Assembly: GCA_963820185.1 (NCBI GenBank)
Contig: CAWFYV010000007.1
Span: forward strand, 124,001-188,000
Direction: 5' to 3'
Origin: Aquilonibacter sp963820185
GTDB lineage: Bacteria > Vulcanimicrobiota > Vulcanimicrobiia > Vulcanimicrobiales > Vulcanimicrobiaceae
DNA: 64,000 bases
The translations under genes were made by a program, and so were the position numbers. The notes below the pieces were generated by a model. It was given only the letters and a program-made list of their open reading frames with translations. It was not told the DNA's origin and ran no database searches. Positions within the stretch are counted from its first letter, which is position 1. Each line of letters starts with the position of its first letter. Shown here in pieces: positions 43,261-52,493 of the stretch.

Positions 43261-44177
43261 TCGCTCGTGCACCGGCGCGCGAACGCATGTGGTTCGACGG
43301 CGCGCTCGCCAACGCCGACGAGATCACGGTTGCGCCCTTCACGCACGCGCTGCACTACGGGTCGGCTGTTTTCGAAGGCATCCGTGCCTACGAAGCCCGT
43401 CGCGGAACCGCCGTGTTCCGCTTACGCGACCACTTGCGCCGCTTTTTCACGTCAGCTGCGGTGTACGGCCTGAACATCGACTATGATGAAGCAACGCTCA
43501 CGCGCGCGACCTTTGAAACGCTGCACGCAAACGCGTTTGCCTCCGGCTACATCCGGCCGCTAGCCTATTTCGGCGAGAAAGGTATCTCGCTCGCGCCGGC
43601 GTTCCATTGCCCAACGCACGTGCTCATCGCGCTCAAGCCGCTTGCGGGGTCGCTGCTCGGCGACACCGAGGGCGTGCGCGTCACAATGTCAAGCTGGCAG
43701 AAGACGCCGTCGCGGTCAATGCCCTCGACCGTGAAAGCGAGCGGGCACTACATGAATTCGATACTCGCACTGCAAGATGCGCAACGCCGCGGTTTTGATG
43801 AAGCGATTCTGCTCAACGACCGTGGTGACGTGGCCGAGGGAACCGGCGAAAACATTTTTATCGTCAAAAATGGTCGCTTGCGCACCAACGATGCGAGTGC
43901 GGACGTCCTGGAGGGCATCACGCAAGCGACGGTGGTCGAACTTGCGCGCGATCGCGGGATCGAGGTTGAAATTGGCCCGATCGCGCCGGACGAGCTCTTT
44001 GCCGCGGATGAAGTGTTTTTCACCGGCACCGCCGCCGAGGTGATGCCAATCGTGCAGATCGACGAACGCATCTTGCCGTCGGCGCGTCCGGTAACGGGCG
44101 AGTTGCAGCGCGCGTACGCACAAGCGGTACGCGGGGCCGATCCGCGGCACGTCGACTGGGTCGAGTACACGCGCTGA
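43257..44177 (+). CDS. ilvE: branched-chain amino acid aminotransferase
   Basis: A PLP enzyme that makes valine, leucine and isoleucine from their 2-oxoacids. The 306 residues include MWFDGALANADEI, HYGSAVFEGIRAY, the PLP lysine K160 in STVKASGHYMNS, and EGTGENIFIVKNG. The GTG at 43257 is chosen because GGAGG lies 7 nt upstream and it gives the family-standard N-terminus; the frame is open further upstream inside ilvD. leuA follows after 15 bp with its own GGGAGG. Confidence 0.96.
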   Translation: MIARAPARERMWFDGALANADEITVAPFTHALHYGSAVFEGIRAYEARRGTAVFRLRDHLRRFFTSAAVYGLNIDYDEATLTRATFETLHANAFASGYIRPLAYFGEKGISLAPAFHCPTHVLIALKPLAGSLLGDTEGVRVTMSSWQKTPSRSMPSTVKASGHYMNSILALQDAQRRGFDEAILLNDRGDVAEGTGENIFIVKNGRLRTNDASADVLEGITQATVVELARDRGIEVEIGPIAPDELFAADEVFFTGTAAEVMPIVQIDERILPSARPVTGELQRAYAQAVRGADPRHVDWVEYTR

Positions 44178-44192
44178 GTTAGGGAGGCCGTC

Positions 44193-45356
44193 ATGGATAC
44201 TGTCGAGATCTTCGATACCACGCTACGCGACGGCGAACAATCGCCCGGAGCAGCAATGACGGCAGCCACCCGACTTCGGATCGCGAGCATGCTCGACGAC
44301 GCCGGTGTCGATACGATCGAAGCGGGTTTTCCGATCTCGAACGGCGTTGCGTTCGCGAGCGTCAAACAGATCGGCAAGAACGTTCGGCACGCGCGCGTTG
44401 CGGCGCTGGCGCGGTGTACGGCGGCCGATGTGGAGGCGGCAGCCGGTGCCCTTGAGCGAGCCCGCCGACCGCGCATTCACGTCTTTATTGCAACTTCGCC
44501 GCTGCATCTGCGGCATAAGCTGGGTATCAGCGCGCAGCGAGCGGTGGAAATGGCATCGGACGGGGTGCAACGCGCGCGCAGGTATTGCGACGACGTGGAG
44601 TTCTCGGCCGAAGACGCGACACGGTCAGACCCGGAGTTTCTGGTGCAAATTTTCTCAGCTGCGATCGCGGCGGGCGCGACGACGGTTAATGTTCCGGATA
44701 CGGTTGGCTATGCCACGCCGGCGGAAATGGCTCGACTCATCGCGTTTCTCCGCGAGCGCATTGGAGATCTCGGTCGGACGCGCGTGAGCGTGCACACCCA
44801 TGATGATCTTGGCATGGCCACGGCCAATGCGCTCGCCGCTGTCCACGCCGGCGCTCGACAGGTAGAGTGCACGATTAACGGAATCGGCGAACGCGCGGGT
44901 AATTGCGCGCTCGAAGAAGTCGTCGTCGCGCTGCGAACGCGCGCGGAACTCTTCGGCTGCTCTACGGGCTTTGATACGGGTGCATTGCAGCAGCTCTCGA
45001 GGGCGGTCGCGCGCGGCACGCGCATGCCCGTACAGAAAAACAAGGCGGTGGTCGGGAAGAATGCCTTCGCGCACGAGTCCGGCATTCACCAAGATGGCGT
45101 GCTCAAGGAGCGCTCGACGTATGAGATCGTCGATCCGCAGTCCGTCGGACGCACGACGACGCTGACGCTAGGACGCAATTCGGGCCGGCATGCGCTCTTC
45201 GCTCGCGCGCAGGAACTCGGGCTGCACTTCGACGACGAGAGCCGTCGCCGCTTTATGCAGGCGTTCGATCGGCTCGCGGCCGAGCGCGCGAGCATCCACG
45301 ATCGCGATCTGCTCGCACTCGCACGCGAGAGCGTGCTCGAGGTGTGTGCCTCGTGA
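44193..45356 (+). CDS. leuA: 2-isopropylmalate synthase, short form
   Basis: The enzyme condenses 2-oxoisovalerate and acetyl-CoA, committing carbon to leucine. The 387 residues cover the TIM barrel (FDTTLRDGEQSPGAAM, VHTHDDLGMATANALAA, INGIGERAGNCALEEVV) and the linker (GKNAFAHESGIHQDGVLK). The C-terminal LeuA allosteric domain of about 120 residues, present in the usual 510-residue enzyme, is absent. Leucine feedback may thus be lost, with the leader-peptide attenuator providing control (inference). A homocitrate synthase or citramalate synthase role is less likely given leuCD next door. Confidence 0.9.
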   Translation: MDTVEIFDTTLRDGEQSPGAAMTAATRLRIASMLDDAGVDTIEAGFPISNGVAFASVKQIGKNVRHARVAALARCTAADVEAAAGALERARRPRIHVFIATSPLHLRHKLGISAQRAVEMASDGVQRARRYCDDVEFSAEDATRSDPEFLVQIFSAAIAAGATTVNVPDTVGYATPAEMARLIAFLRERIGDLGRTRVSVHTHDDLGMATANALAAVHAGARQVECTINGIGERAGNCALEEVVVALRTRAELFGCSTGFDTGALQQLSRAVARGTRMPVQKNKAVVGKNAFAHESGIHQDGVLKERSTYEIVDPQSVGRTTTLTLGRNSGRHALFARAQELGLHFDDESRRRFMQAFDRLAAERASIHDRDLLALARESVLEVCAS

Positions 45357-46702
45357 GTGCCACGTACTTCGACGCACTTTGGGATGCGCACGTGGTCGAA
45401 TCACTGCAAGACGGTAACGATCTGCTCTTTATCGACAAGATCGTCGCGCACGAGATCACGACGCCGCCCGGTGCGATACAAATCGAACGAGACTTTGGCG
45501 ACGTTCTCTACGATCCAGGCGCGATCGTCGCGGTAAACGACCACGTTTCTCCCGCAAACGATGCCGCCACCGCCGAGCAGGCGCGCCATCTTCGCCGGTG
45601 GGCAAAGCGTCACGGTATCGAGCTCTACGACGTCGGCGATAACGGCATCTGCCATGTGCTCGTTCCCGAGCGTGGATTCGTGCGCCCCGGCATGACACTC
45701 TGTTGCGGCGATAGCCACACGTGTACGCTCGGCGCCTTCGGCGCCATTGCCTTCGGCGTGGGCACGACCGCGCAGGCAGGTGCGATGCTGGCGGGATGCG
45801 TCGTCGTCAAGCGGCCACAGGTCATGTGCGTGCGCATCGATGGGAGTGTTGCGTGGGCCGGCGACCGCCAAAGACGTTGCGCTCACCGTCGTGCGTACGC
45901 TGGGAGCGAGCGGCGCGCGCGGCTATGCGCTCGAGTATTGCGGCAGCACTGTCGAAGCGATGTCGATGGGCGAGCGCATGACCCTGTGCAACATGGCGAT
46001 CGAAGCCGGCGCAACTACGGGTTTGATCCGCCCCGATGCGACGACGCGCGCGTACTTGCACGATCGCGGCACGCCTTTTGCCCTCGAGGAGCGTTGGTAC
46101 GCGTATGCGGACGGCGCGAGCACGTATGCAAAGACGATCGAGATCGACGCGAGCGGTATCGTTCCGCTCGTCACGTGGGGAACCGATCCGTCGCAATCGG
46201 TTCCCCTAGGCCAACGCGTGCCGGACGCGGCGAACGACGCTGCGCTCGCGTACATGGGCTTGAGTCCTGGCGCGTCACTGGAGGACGCGGCAATCGATCA
46301 GGTCTTCATCGGTTCATGCACCAATTCGCGCCTGCACGATCTTCGCGCTGCCGCGCAGATTTTACGAGGACGGCGCGTCGTGCGTTCCGACGATCGTGAC
46401 GCCCGGCTCGCAAGCGGTCAAACGGGAAGCCGAACGCGAGGGGCTCCACGACATCTTCCAAGATGCAGGAGCGCTGTGGACGCATGCATCGTGCGGGCCG
46501 TGTCTGGGCATGTCGATGGGCGTGCTTGCCAAAGGCATGCGCGTGCGTCTCGACCTCGAACCGAAACTTCCCCGGCCGCATGGGCGCAGGCGGACAGGTG
46601 CACCTTGCATCGCCGGTCGTTGCAGCAGCGTCGGCGGTGCTTGGGCGCCTTCCGACGCCCTCGCAACTCGACGAACTCGCGGGGACGAGTGTATGCGCAT
46701 AA
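45353..46702 (+). CDS. leuC: 3-isopropylmalate dehydratase large subunit, three +1 frameshifts
   Basis: An aconitase-family enzyme isomerising 2- to 3-isopropylmalate with LeuD. GTG 45353 overlaps the leuA stop. The protein is read in successive frames: LFIDKIVAHEITTP to about 45850, then TAKDVALTVVRTLGASG to about 46375, then PGSQAVKREAE to about 46553, then STSNRNFPGRMGAGGQVHL to TAA 46702. Each change is +1, so removing three bases gives about 448 residues, a normal LeuC. Cluster cysteines (SCTNSR; CGPCLGM) are present. Since leuA, leuD and all ilv genes are intact, either this is a sequencing artefact or the gene is dead. Confidence 0.82.
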
Positions 46703-47226
46703 GCGGGGATGTGCTCTCGCTGCCGTTCGACGGCATCGACACCGATCAAATCATTCCGGCGATGCATCTCACGGTGATCGAACCGAGCGGTCTCGGGCCC
46801 CATCTCTTTACCGGGCATCCCGAATTGTCAAAGCGCCTTGCCGAGGCTCCCACCGCATCGATCGTCGTTGCCGGTGCCGACTTTGGGTGCGGGAGTTCGC
46901 GCGAGCACGCGGTATGGGCGCTGCGCGAGCATGGCTTCCATGCAGTGATCGCGCCGAGCTTTGCGCGGATCTTTCTCGAGAATGCTTACAACAATGGTCT
47001 CGTCCCGGTGGTGCTCGCACCCGACGAGGTGCATGCGTGCGCGCGGGCGCAATCGCTCGCGATCGATATCGAAGGCGAGCGCGTCACGACCGATCGCGGC
47101 GAGGAATTCGCGTTTGCGCTCGATCCTCTGCGCAAAACCTTTCTCGCCGGCGGCGGCTATCTGAAGTACTTGCAGGCGAAGATTCCCGCAATCCGCGCCT
47201 GGGCGACGGCGCGATCCCCGATGTAG
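46693..47226 (+). CDS. leuD: 3-isopropylmalate dehydratase small subunit
   Basis: The small subunit of isopropylmalate isomerase. The 177 residues show FDGIDTDQIIPAMHL, GADFGCGSSREHAVWAL (the swivelling-domain signature) and APSFARIFLENAYNNGLVPV. It starts at ATG 46693, overlapping the leuC stop by 10 bp. It is the last gene of the ilv-leu operon; the next step, LeuB, is not encoded here. A 51-bp gap leads to the glycyl-tRNA synthetase gene. Confidence 0.95.
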   Translation: MRISGDVLSLPFDGIDTDQIIPAMHLTVIEPSGLGPHLFTGHPELSKRLAEAPTASIVVAGADFGCGSSREHAVWALREHGFHAVIAPSFARIFLENAYNNGLVPVVLAPDEVHACARAQSLAIDIEGERVTTDRGEEFAFALDPLRKTFLAGGGYLKYLQAKIPAIRAWATARSPM

Positions 47227-47277
47227 ACGGTTCGTCCGGGCGGGGATTCCAATGAGGTTGATAAATGGAACACCCCC

Positions 47278-48621
47278 ATGGAGACCCAGACCCCGCAGAA
47301 CCTCGTCTCAATGGACGAGATCACCGCCCTTGCGAAACGCCGGGGGTTCATCTTCCAATCAAGCGAGATCTACGGAGGTATCAACGGGTTTTGGGACTAC
47401 GGCCCGCTTGGCGCCGTGCTCAAACGCAACGTCAAAAACGCGTGGTGGCGCGAGACGGTCGAACTGCGTGACGATGTGGTCGCGTTCGATTCGTCGATCA
47501 TCATGCATCCTGATGTGTGGAAGGCCTCGGGTCACATTGACGCGTTTCATGACAAGCTCGTCGATTGCAAGGTCTGCAAGCACCGCTTTCGCTACGACCA
47601 TCTCAAAGACAAACACCAGTGTCCGGACTGCGGAAGCAAAGACAGCTTCACCGAGCCGCGCAACTTCAATCTGATGATGAAGACGCAAGTCGGGCCGATG
47701 GAAGATACGGCGTCGCTCGCCTATCTGCGTCCGGAGACCGCCCAAGGCATCTTCGTCAACTTCAAAAATATCTATCAGACCGCGCGCAAGCGGCCGCCAT
47801 TTGGTATCGCGCAAATCGGCAAGTCATTCCGAAACGAGATTACGCCGGGTAACTTCACCTTTCGCGTGCGCGAATTTGAACAAGCCGAACTCGAGTATTT
47901 TGTGCCCGACGACGGCAACGATCTCGACGTCTTCCAGCAGTGGGTCGAGCGGCGCAAGGCGTGGTACTCGCAATACGGCGTGAAAGCGGAACGCTTGCGT
48001 TTCTACGAGTTGACGCCGCAGGAGCGCCCGCACTACGCCAAAGCCGGTGTCGACGTCGAGTACCTTTTTCCGTGGGGCTGGGGCGAGCTCGAGTCGATTG
48101 CCCACCGCGGAACCTACGATCTCGATGCGCACATGGCGGTTTCGGGGAAGGATCTGCAATACTTCGACGAGGCGACGAAGACCAAATACACGCCGATTCT
48201 CATCGAGAGTTCGGCCGGCATGGATCGCACGACGCTCACGATGCTCATCGACGCGTACGAGCACGAGAAGAGCGTAGACCCTAACGGGAAAGAAACCGAG
48301 CGCACGGTCCTGCGTTTCCATCCGTTCATTGCGCCCGTGCAAGTCGCGGTCTTTTCACTGGCCCGCAACAAGCCGGAGCTCGTCGAGCGCGCACGAGCGA
48401 TCGAGGCGGCGTTACGGCCGTTGCACCGCACGCAGTACGACGAAGGAAATATCGGGCAGCTCTACCGCCGGCAAGATGAGATCGGCACGCCGTTCTGCGT
48501 GACGGTTGATTATGAAACGCTCGATGATGGAACAGTAACTGTACGTGAGCGTGATTCAATGCGCCAAGAGCGCGTCGCGGCAGATAGATTGGAGAAGTAC
48601 TTTGGTACTCAGCTCCGTTAA
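47278..48621 (+). CDS. glyQS: glycyl-tRNA synthetase (dimeric class II type)
   Basis: Charges tRNA-Gly. The 447 residues are of the one-chain alpha2 type found in archaea, eukaryotes and some bacteria, not the alpha2beta2 GlyQ/GlyS type. Visible are SSEIYGGINGFWDYGPLGAVLKRNV, the zinc-binding CKVCKHRFRYD...CPDCGSKD segment, motif 2 region (GKSFRNEITPGNFTFRVREFEQ), and the HGxH-like C-terminal anticodon domain. No Shine-Dalgarno precedes ATG 47278. An out-of-frame ATG at 47265 has GAGG before it. The stop overlaps the PPDK start by 20 bp. Confidence 0.94.
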   Translation: METQTPQNLVSMDEITALAKRRGFIFQSSEIYGGINGFWDYGPLGAVLKRNVKNAWWRETVELRDDVVAFDSSIIMHPDVWKASGHIDAFHDKLVDCKVCKHRFRYDHLKDKHQCPDCGSKDSFTEPRNFNLMMKTQVGPMEDTASLAYLRPETAQGIFVNFKNIYQTARKRPPFGIAQIGKSFRNEITPGNFTFRVREFEQAELEYFVPDDGNDLDVFQQWVERRKAWYSQYGVKAERLRFYELTPQERPHYAKAGVDVEYLFPWGWGELESIAHRGTYDLDAHMAVSGKDLQYFDEATKTKYTPILIESSAGMDRTTLTMLIDAYEHEKSVDPNGKETERTVLRFHPFIAPVQVAVFSLARNKPELVERARAIEAALRPLHRTQYDEGNIGQLYRRQDEIGTPFCVTVDYETLDDGTVTVRERDSMRQERVAADRLEKYFGTQLR

Positions 48622-51265
48622 GTACGTCTATTTCTTCGACGAGGGCGATGGGTCGATGACCGACCTCCTCGGCGGCAAAGGCGCCGGGCTCGCCGAGATG
48701 ACGCGCGCCGGCCTGCCGGTGCCGCAAGGCTTCATCATTACGACGCAGGCGTGCCTCGATTTCTACAAGGCCGACAAGGCATTCCCCAACGGCCTCGATG
48801 CGCAGGTCGAACAGTCGATGCGCGAGCTCGAGGCACGAACGCACAAGACCTTCGGCGACGCTTCGAATCCGTTGCTCGTGTCGGTGCGCAGCGGCGCGCG
48901 TGTCTCGATGCCCGGAATGATGGATACGATTCTCAACCTTGGGCTCAACGACGCGACCGTTGCGGGGCTTGCCAAGCTTACGAACAACGAGCGCTTTGCG
49001 TGGGACGCGTATCGGCGCTTCATCATGATGTTCTCGGAAATCGTGCTCGGAATCGAAAAGGAGCACTTCGATGAGCTGATCGATGAGCGAAAAAAGGCGC
49101 TTGGTGTCGAGAACGATCCGCAGATCGATGCCGATTCGTGGCGTGCACTCGTCGGCGCGTTCAAGCAGGTTGTACGCTCGAGGGCCGGGCTCGAGTTTCC
49201 GCAAGATGTCGCCGAGCAACTGCGCCTTGCGATCGGCGCGGTCTTCAATTCGTGGAACTCGCGCCGCGCGATCGATTATCGTCGCTTCAACAAGATTTCC
49301 GACGAGTGGGGAACGGCGGTTAGCGTCGTCGAGATGGTCTTCGGCAACATGGGCGATGATTCAGGCACCGGCGTTGCCTTTACGCGAAATCCCAATACGG
49401 GCGAACACGTCATCTTCGGCGAATATTTGACCAACGCGCAAGGCGAAGACGTCGTAGCGGGCATTCGCACGCCCGAGCACATCGCCGACCTCGAGCGTAC
49501 GCAACCCGAGATCTACAAACAATTCCGCGATATCGCCGAGCGGCTCGAACAACACTACCGTGATATGCAAGACATCGAATTCACGGTCGAACGCGGCAAG
49601 CTCTACATGCTGCAAACGCGTAGCGCCAAGCGCAGTGCCGAGGCAGCCGTGCGCATCGCCCTTGACATGGTTAAGGAGAGTCTGATTGACCAACGCACGG
49701 CGGTATCGCGCGTGCCGGCCGAGTCGCTGGACCAACTCTTCCACGCTCGCATCGACCCGAAAGCGAAGATCGCCGTTGCCGCCAAAGGGCTCAACGCTTC
49801 GCCCGGCGCCGCGACCGGGCAGATCGTCTTTACCGCCGATGATGCCGTCGCTTGGAAAGAGGCGGGAAAAGATACAATCCTCGTTCGCGCTGAAACGACG
49901 CCCGACGACGTGCACGGAATGATCGCTGCGCGCGGCGTGCTCACCGCGAAGGGCGGCGCGACATCGCATGCCGCGGTTGTAGCGCGAGGGATGGGCAAGC
50001 CATGCGTGGCAGGCTGCGAAGCGCTCGAGATCGATCGCCGTAACAAAATCGCCCGCCTCGGCGAGCACGAGTTGCACGAAGGCGACTGGCTGACGATCGA
50101 CGGCAGCACCGGCAACGTCATTCTGGGCAAACTCGCGCTGATCGACGCGCCGAGCAAACTTCCGGACTGGCTTGCAACATTTCTTTCCTGGGCCGACGAC
50201 GTGCGGCGGCTCGAAGTCTGGGCCAATGCCGACACACCCGAAGACGCGCGCAAGGCGCGCGAGCTCGGCGCGCAAGGCATCGGTCTGTGCCGTACCGAGC
50301 ACATGTTCATGCAGCCCGACCGCTTGCCGATCGTGCAGCAGATGATCATGGCGAACACGCCGCAGGCGCGCGAAGCCGCGCTCGAAAAGTTGTTGCCGAT
50401 TCAGCGCAACGATTTCGTCGGCATTCTCGAGGCGATGGCGGGCCTGCCGGTCACGATTCGGCTGCTTGATCCACCGTTGCACGAGTTTCTGCCCTCGCTC
50501 GAGCGGCTGCTGGTCGAGACGACGGAGCTGCGCCTTACCAAAGGGACAGATGACGCAACGTACAAGCAGACGATGGCGATGCTGCGCCGCGTGCGGCAAC
50601 TGCACGAGCAGAACCCGATGCTGGGCCTGCGCGTCTGCCGCCTGGGCATTGTCTTCCCGGAGATCTACGCAATGCAAGTGCGCGCGATCTTCGAAGCGGC
50701 CTGCGAGCTGAAGACGCGTGGCGTCGATGCGCGTCCCGACGTGATGATACCCGGCGTCGGGACCAAAGAAGAGATGCAGGTGACGCACGACGCGGCTAAG
50801 GCTGTTGCCGATGCGGTCATCGCGCAATGCAAGACGCCGGTCGCATACCACATCGGAACGATGGTCGAGTTGCCGCGCGCCTGCATCGTTGCCGACGAAC
50901 TGGCCGCGATCGCGCAGTTCTTTTCCTTCGGCACGAACGACCTCACGCAGACAACGTACGGCTACAGCCGCGACGACGCGGAGAGCAGCTTCATTCCGGT
51001 CTACCTCGACAAGAAAATCTTGCGGGACGACCCATTTCAGGTGCTCGACCGTCAGGGTGTCGGTGCACTGATGCGCCAGGGCGTCGCACTCGGGCGTGGT
51101 GTGCGTGCCGATCTCAAAATCGGCATCTGCGGGGAACACGGCGGCGAGCCGTCTAGTGTCGCGTTCTGCGATCAACTCGGGCTCGACTACGTCTCATGCT
51201 CGCCCTACCGCGTTCCCGTCGCGCGCCTGGCCGCGGCCCAAGCAACGCTCGGAACGTTGCATTAA
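48602..51265 (+). CDS. ppdK: pyruvate, phosphate dikinase
   Basis: Interconverts pyruvate, ATP and Pi with phosphoenolpyruvate, AMP and PPi. The 887 residues have the N-terminal ATP-grasp domain (GGKGAGLAEMTRAGLPVPQGF), the swivelling phosphohistidine domain (GGATSHAAVVARGMGKPCVAGC, central His), and the PEP-binding barrel (GLCRTEHMFM; FFSFGTNDLTQTTYGYSRDD; GICGEHGGEPSSVAF). The start is TTG 48602 with GGAG 8 nt upstream, inside the glyQS 3' end. It could serve gluconeogenesis or PPi-dependent glycolysis. Its stop overlaps the convergent HD gene (TTAA). Confidence 0.96.
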   Translation: MVLSSVKYVYFFDEGDGSMTDLLGGKGAGLAEMTRAGLPVPQGFIITTQACLDFYKADKAFPNGLDAQVEQSMRELEARTHKTFGDASNPLLVSVRSGARVSMPGMMDTILNLGLNDATVAGLAKLTNNERFAWDAYRRFIMMFSEIVLGIEKEHFDELIDERKKALGVENDPQIDADSWRALVGAFKQVVRSRAGLEFPQDVAEQLRLAIGAVFNSWNSRRAIDYRRFNKISDEWGTAVSVVEMVFGNMGDDSGTGVAFTRNPNTGEHVIFGEYLTNAQGEDVVAGIRTPEHIADLERTQPEIYKQFRDIAERLEQHYRDMQDIEFTVERGKLYMLQTRSAKRSAEAAVRIALDMVKESLIDQRTAVSRVPAESLDQLFHARIDPKAKIAVAAKGLNASPGAATGQIVFTADDAVAWKEAGKDTILVRAETTPDDVHGMIAARGVLTAKGGATSHAAVVARGMGKPCVAGCEALEIDRRNKIARLGEHELHEGDWLTIDGSTGNVILGKLALIDAPSKLPDWLATFLSWADDVRRLEVWANADTPEDARKARELGAQGIGLCRTEHMFMQPDRLPIVQQMIMANTPQAREAALEKLLPIQRNDFVGILEAMAGLPVTIRLLDPPLHEFLPSLERLLVETTELRLTKGTDDATYKQTMAMLRRVRQLHEQNPMLGLRVCRLGIVFPEIYAMQVRAIFEAACELKTRGVDARPDVMIPGVGTKEEMQVTHDAAKAVADAVIAQCKTPVAYHIGTMVELPRACIVADELAAIAQFFSFGTNDLTQTTYGYSRDDAESSFIPVYLDKKILRDDPFQVLDRQGVGALMRQGVALGRGVRADLKIGICGEHGGEPSSVAFCDQLGLDYVSCSPYRVPVARLAAAQATLGTLH

Positions 51266-52473
51266 CCACGGCGGAATTTCGCGATGATCTCGGCGCAAAT
51301 CGTGCGCGCGGCGCGTACGTCGGCGCGATCCCTGCGAACGAAGAGTTTACGCCAGTAGGCCTTGCCGCTGAGTTTGGCGATTACATCTGAGACCTCGCGC
51401 GCATCGACGAGCCCCGATGCCGTCCCCACCCACACCGTATGCCGTCCCGGATCGGCGCGCAGCGGCAAGCGGTGCATGACCTGCGATTGTTCGTCGGCCC
51501 ACACTGCGTCGTCGCCAAACATCTCGCGGAGCGCAGCGTCACACGCCAAAAACGCATCCTGGTCGGAGTCGGCATTGAACTCGGCGGCAAGCGCGTAGAT
51601 GCGAATGCGCTCGCGTAGCGCGCGGGCGGGCTCGCTCTCGCGACCGCGCAGTTCATTGAGCACACGGAAATCGTCCCAGCCCAGGAATTCGCCAATCGGA
51701 TCGAGTCGGCGGGGATCCGGCCAAAGCTCGCGCAGTACGTCTTGCAAAATCCGTTCGAACATGCGCGTGGTGTGATGAAAATAGACCGATGCAAACATCA
51801 TGTAGCGCGCAACCACGAAGGATTCGAGTGCGCGAACGCCGCGCGCGTCGATTCCGAGCACACTTTCGCCGTCGCGCTCGAAAAGACGCAGCGATGCAAC
51901 GAGCTGATCCGCGTCGTACCGGCCGCTGGCAACACCTGTGAAGTAGGCATCGCGCAGCAGATAATCCATGCGATCCGCATCGAGATTGGGGCCGCTCACA
52001 AGTTCACGCAGGGCCGGATAGCGCGCGTTCGGATCGCCGACGATCAGTGCGAGCACATCGGCAGGATCGATCTCGAGCGCCTCGATGCCCTCGCGCATCG
52101 GCGGGAGTGCGAGGATCTCTTGCGTGCGCAATTCGTGGCGCACGCCAAGAACCGCCTCGCACGCGTGGCTAAACGGACCGTGCCCGACGTCGTGCAGAAG
52201 CAAGGCGCAGCGTACGAGCCGGCGTTGATAGTCGCGCTGCGCTGCGGTGCCGCCGCTCGCATGGTGGATCAGATTGTCGTACGCGCGCGTGCCCATGGCA
52301 AGCGCCCCGAGCGCGTGCGTGAAACGCGAATGTTCGGCTGACGGAAACGCGAGGTAGGCGAGGCCCAGTTGGCGCAGACGGCGCAGCCGCTGCATCGGCG
52401 CCAGATCGAGCAGGCGGGCTTCGCCCGGTTCGAGCTCGATGAAGTGGTGGACCGGATCGAAGATGCGCTTCAC
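51262..52473 (-). CDS. HD-domain phosphohydrolase (SAMHD1/dGTPase-like)
   Basis: A 403-residue metal-dependent phosphohydrolase. The HD site is spread over EHSRFTHALG (first His) and LLHDVGHGPFSHACE (HD pair), with a distal Asp in NLDADRMDYLLRDAYFTG. This organisation is that of the YdhJ/SAMHD1-like superfamily that hydrolyses dNTPs or related nucleotides. The N-terminal MKRIFDPVHHFIEL is family-typical. Exact substrate is unknown. It is convergent with ppdK and divergent from dnaG across 20 bp, so the two starts share a very short promoter region. Confidence 0.88.
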   Translation of the reverse strand: MKRIFDPVHHFIELEPGEARLLDLAPMQRLRRLRQLGLAYLAFPSAEHSRFTHALGALAMGTRAYDNLIHHASGGTAAQRDYQRRLVRCALLLHDVGHGPFSHACEAVLGVRHELRTQEILALPPMREGIEALEIDPADVLALIVGDPNARYPALRELVSGPNLDADRMDYLLRDAYFTGVASGRYDADQLVASLRLFERDGESVLGIDARGVRALESFVVARYMMFASVYFHHTTRMFERILQDVLRELWPDPRRLDPIGEFLGWDDFRVLNELRGRESEPARALRERIRIYALAAEFNADSDQDAFLACDAALREMFGDDAVWADEQSQVMHRLPLRADPGRHTVWVGTASGLVDAREVSDVIAKLSGKAYWRKLFVRRDRADVRAARTICAEIIAKFRRG

Positions 52474-52493
52474 TCTGACGGGGATTCGGGCGC

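Noticed and set aside
47265..47471. Upstream 68-codon frame overlapping glyQS with its own GAGG
   Set aside because: It is out of frame with the synthetase, has no recognisable sequence, and overlaps it completely; likely chance.
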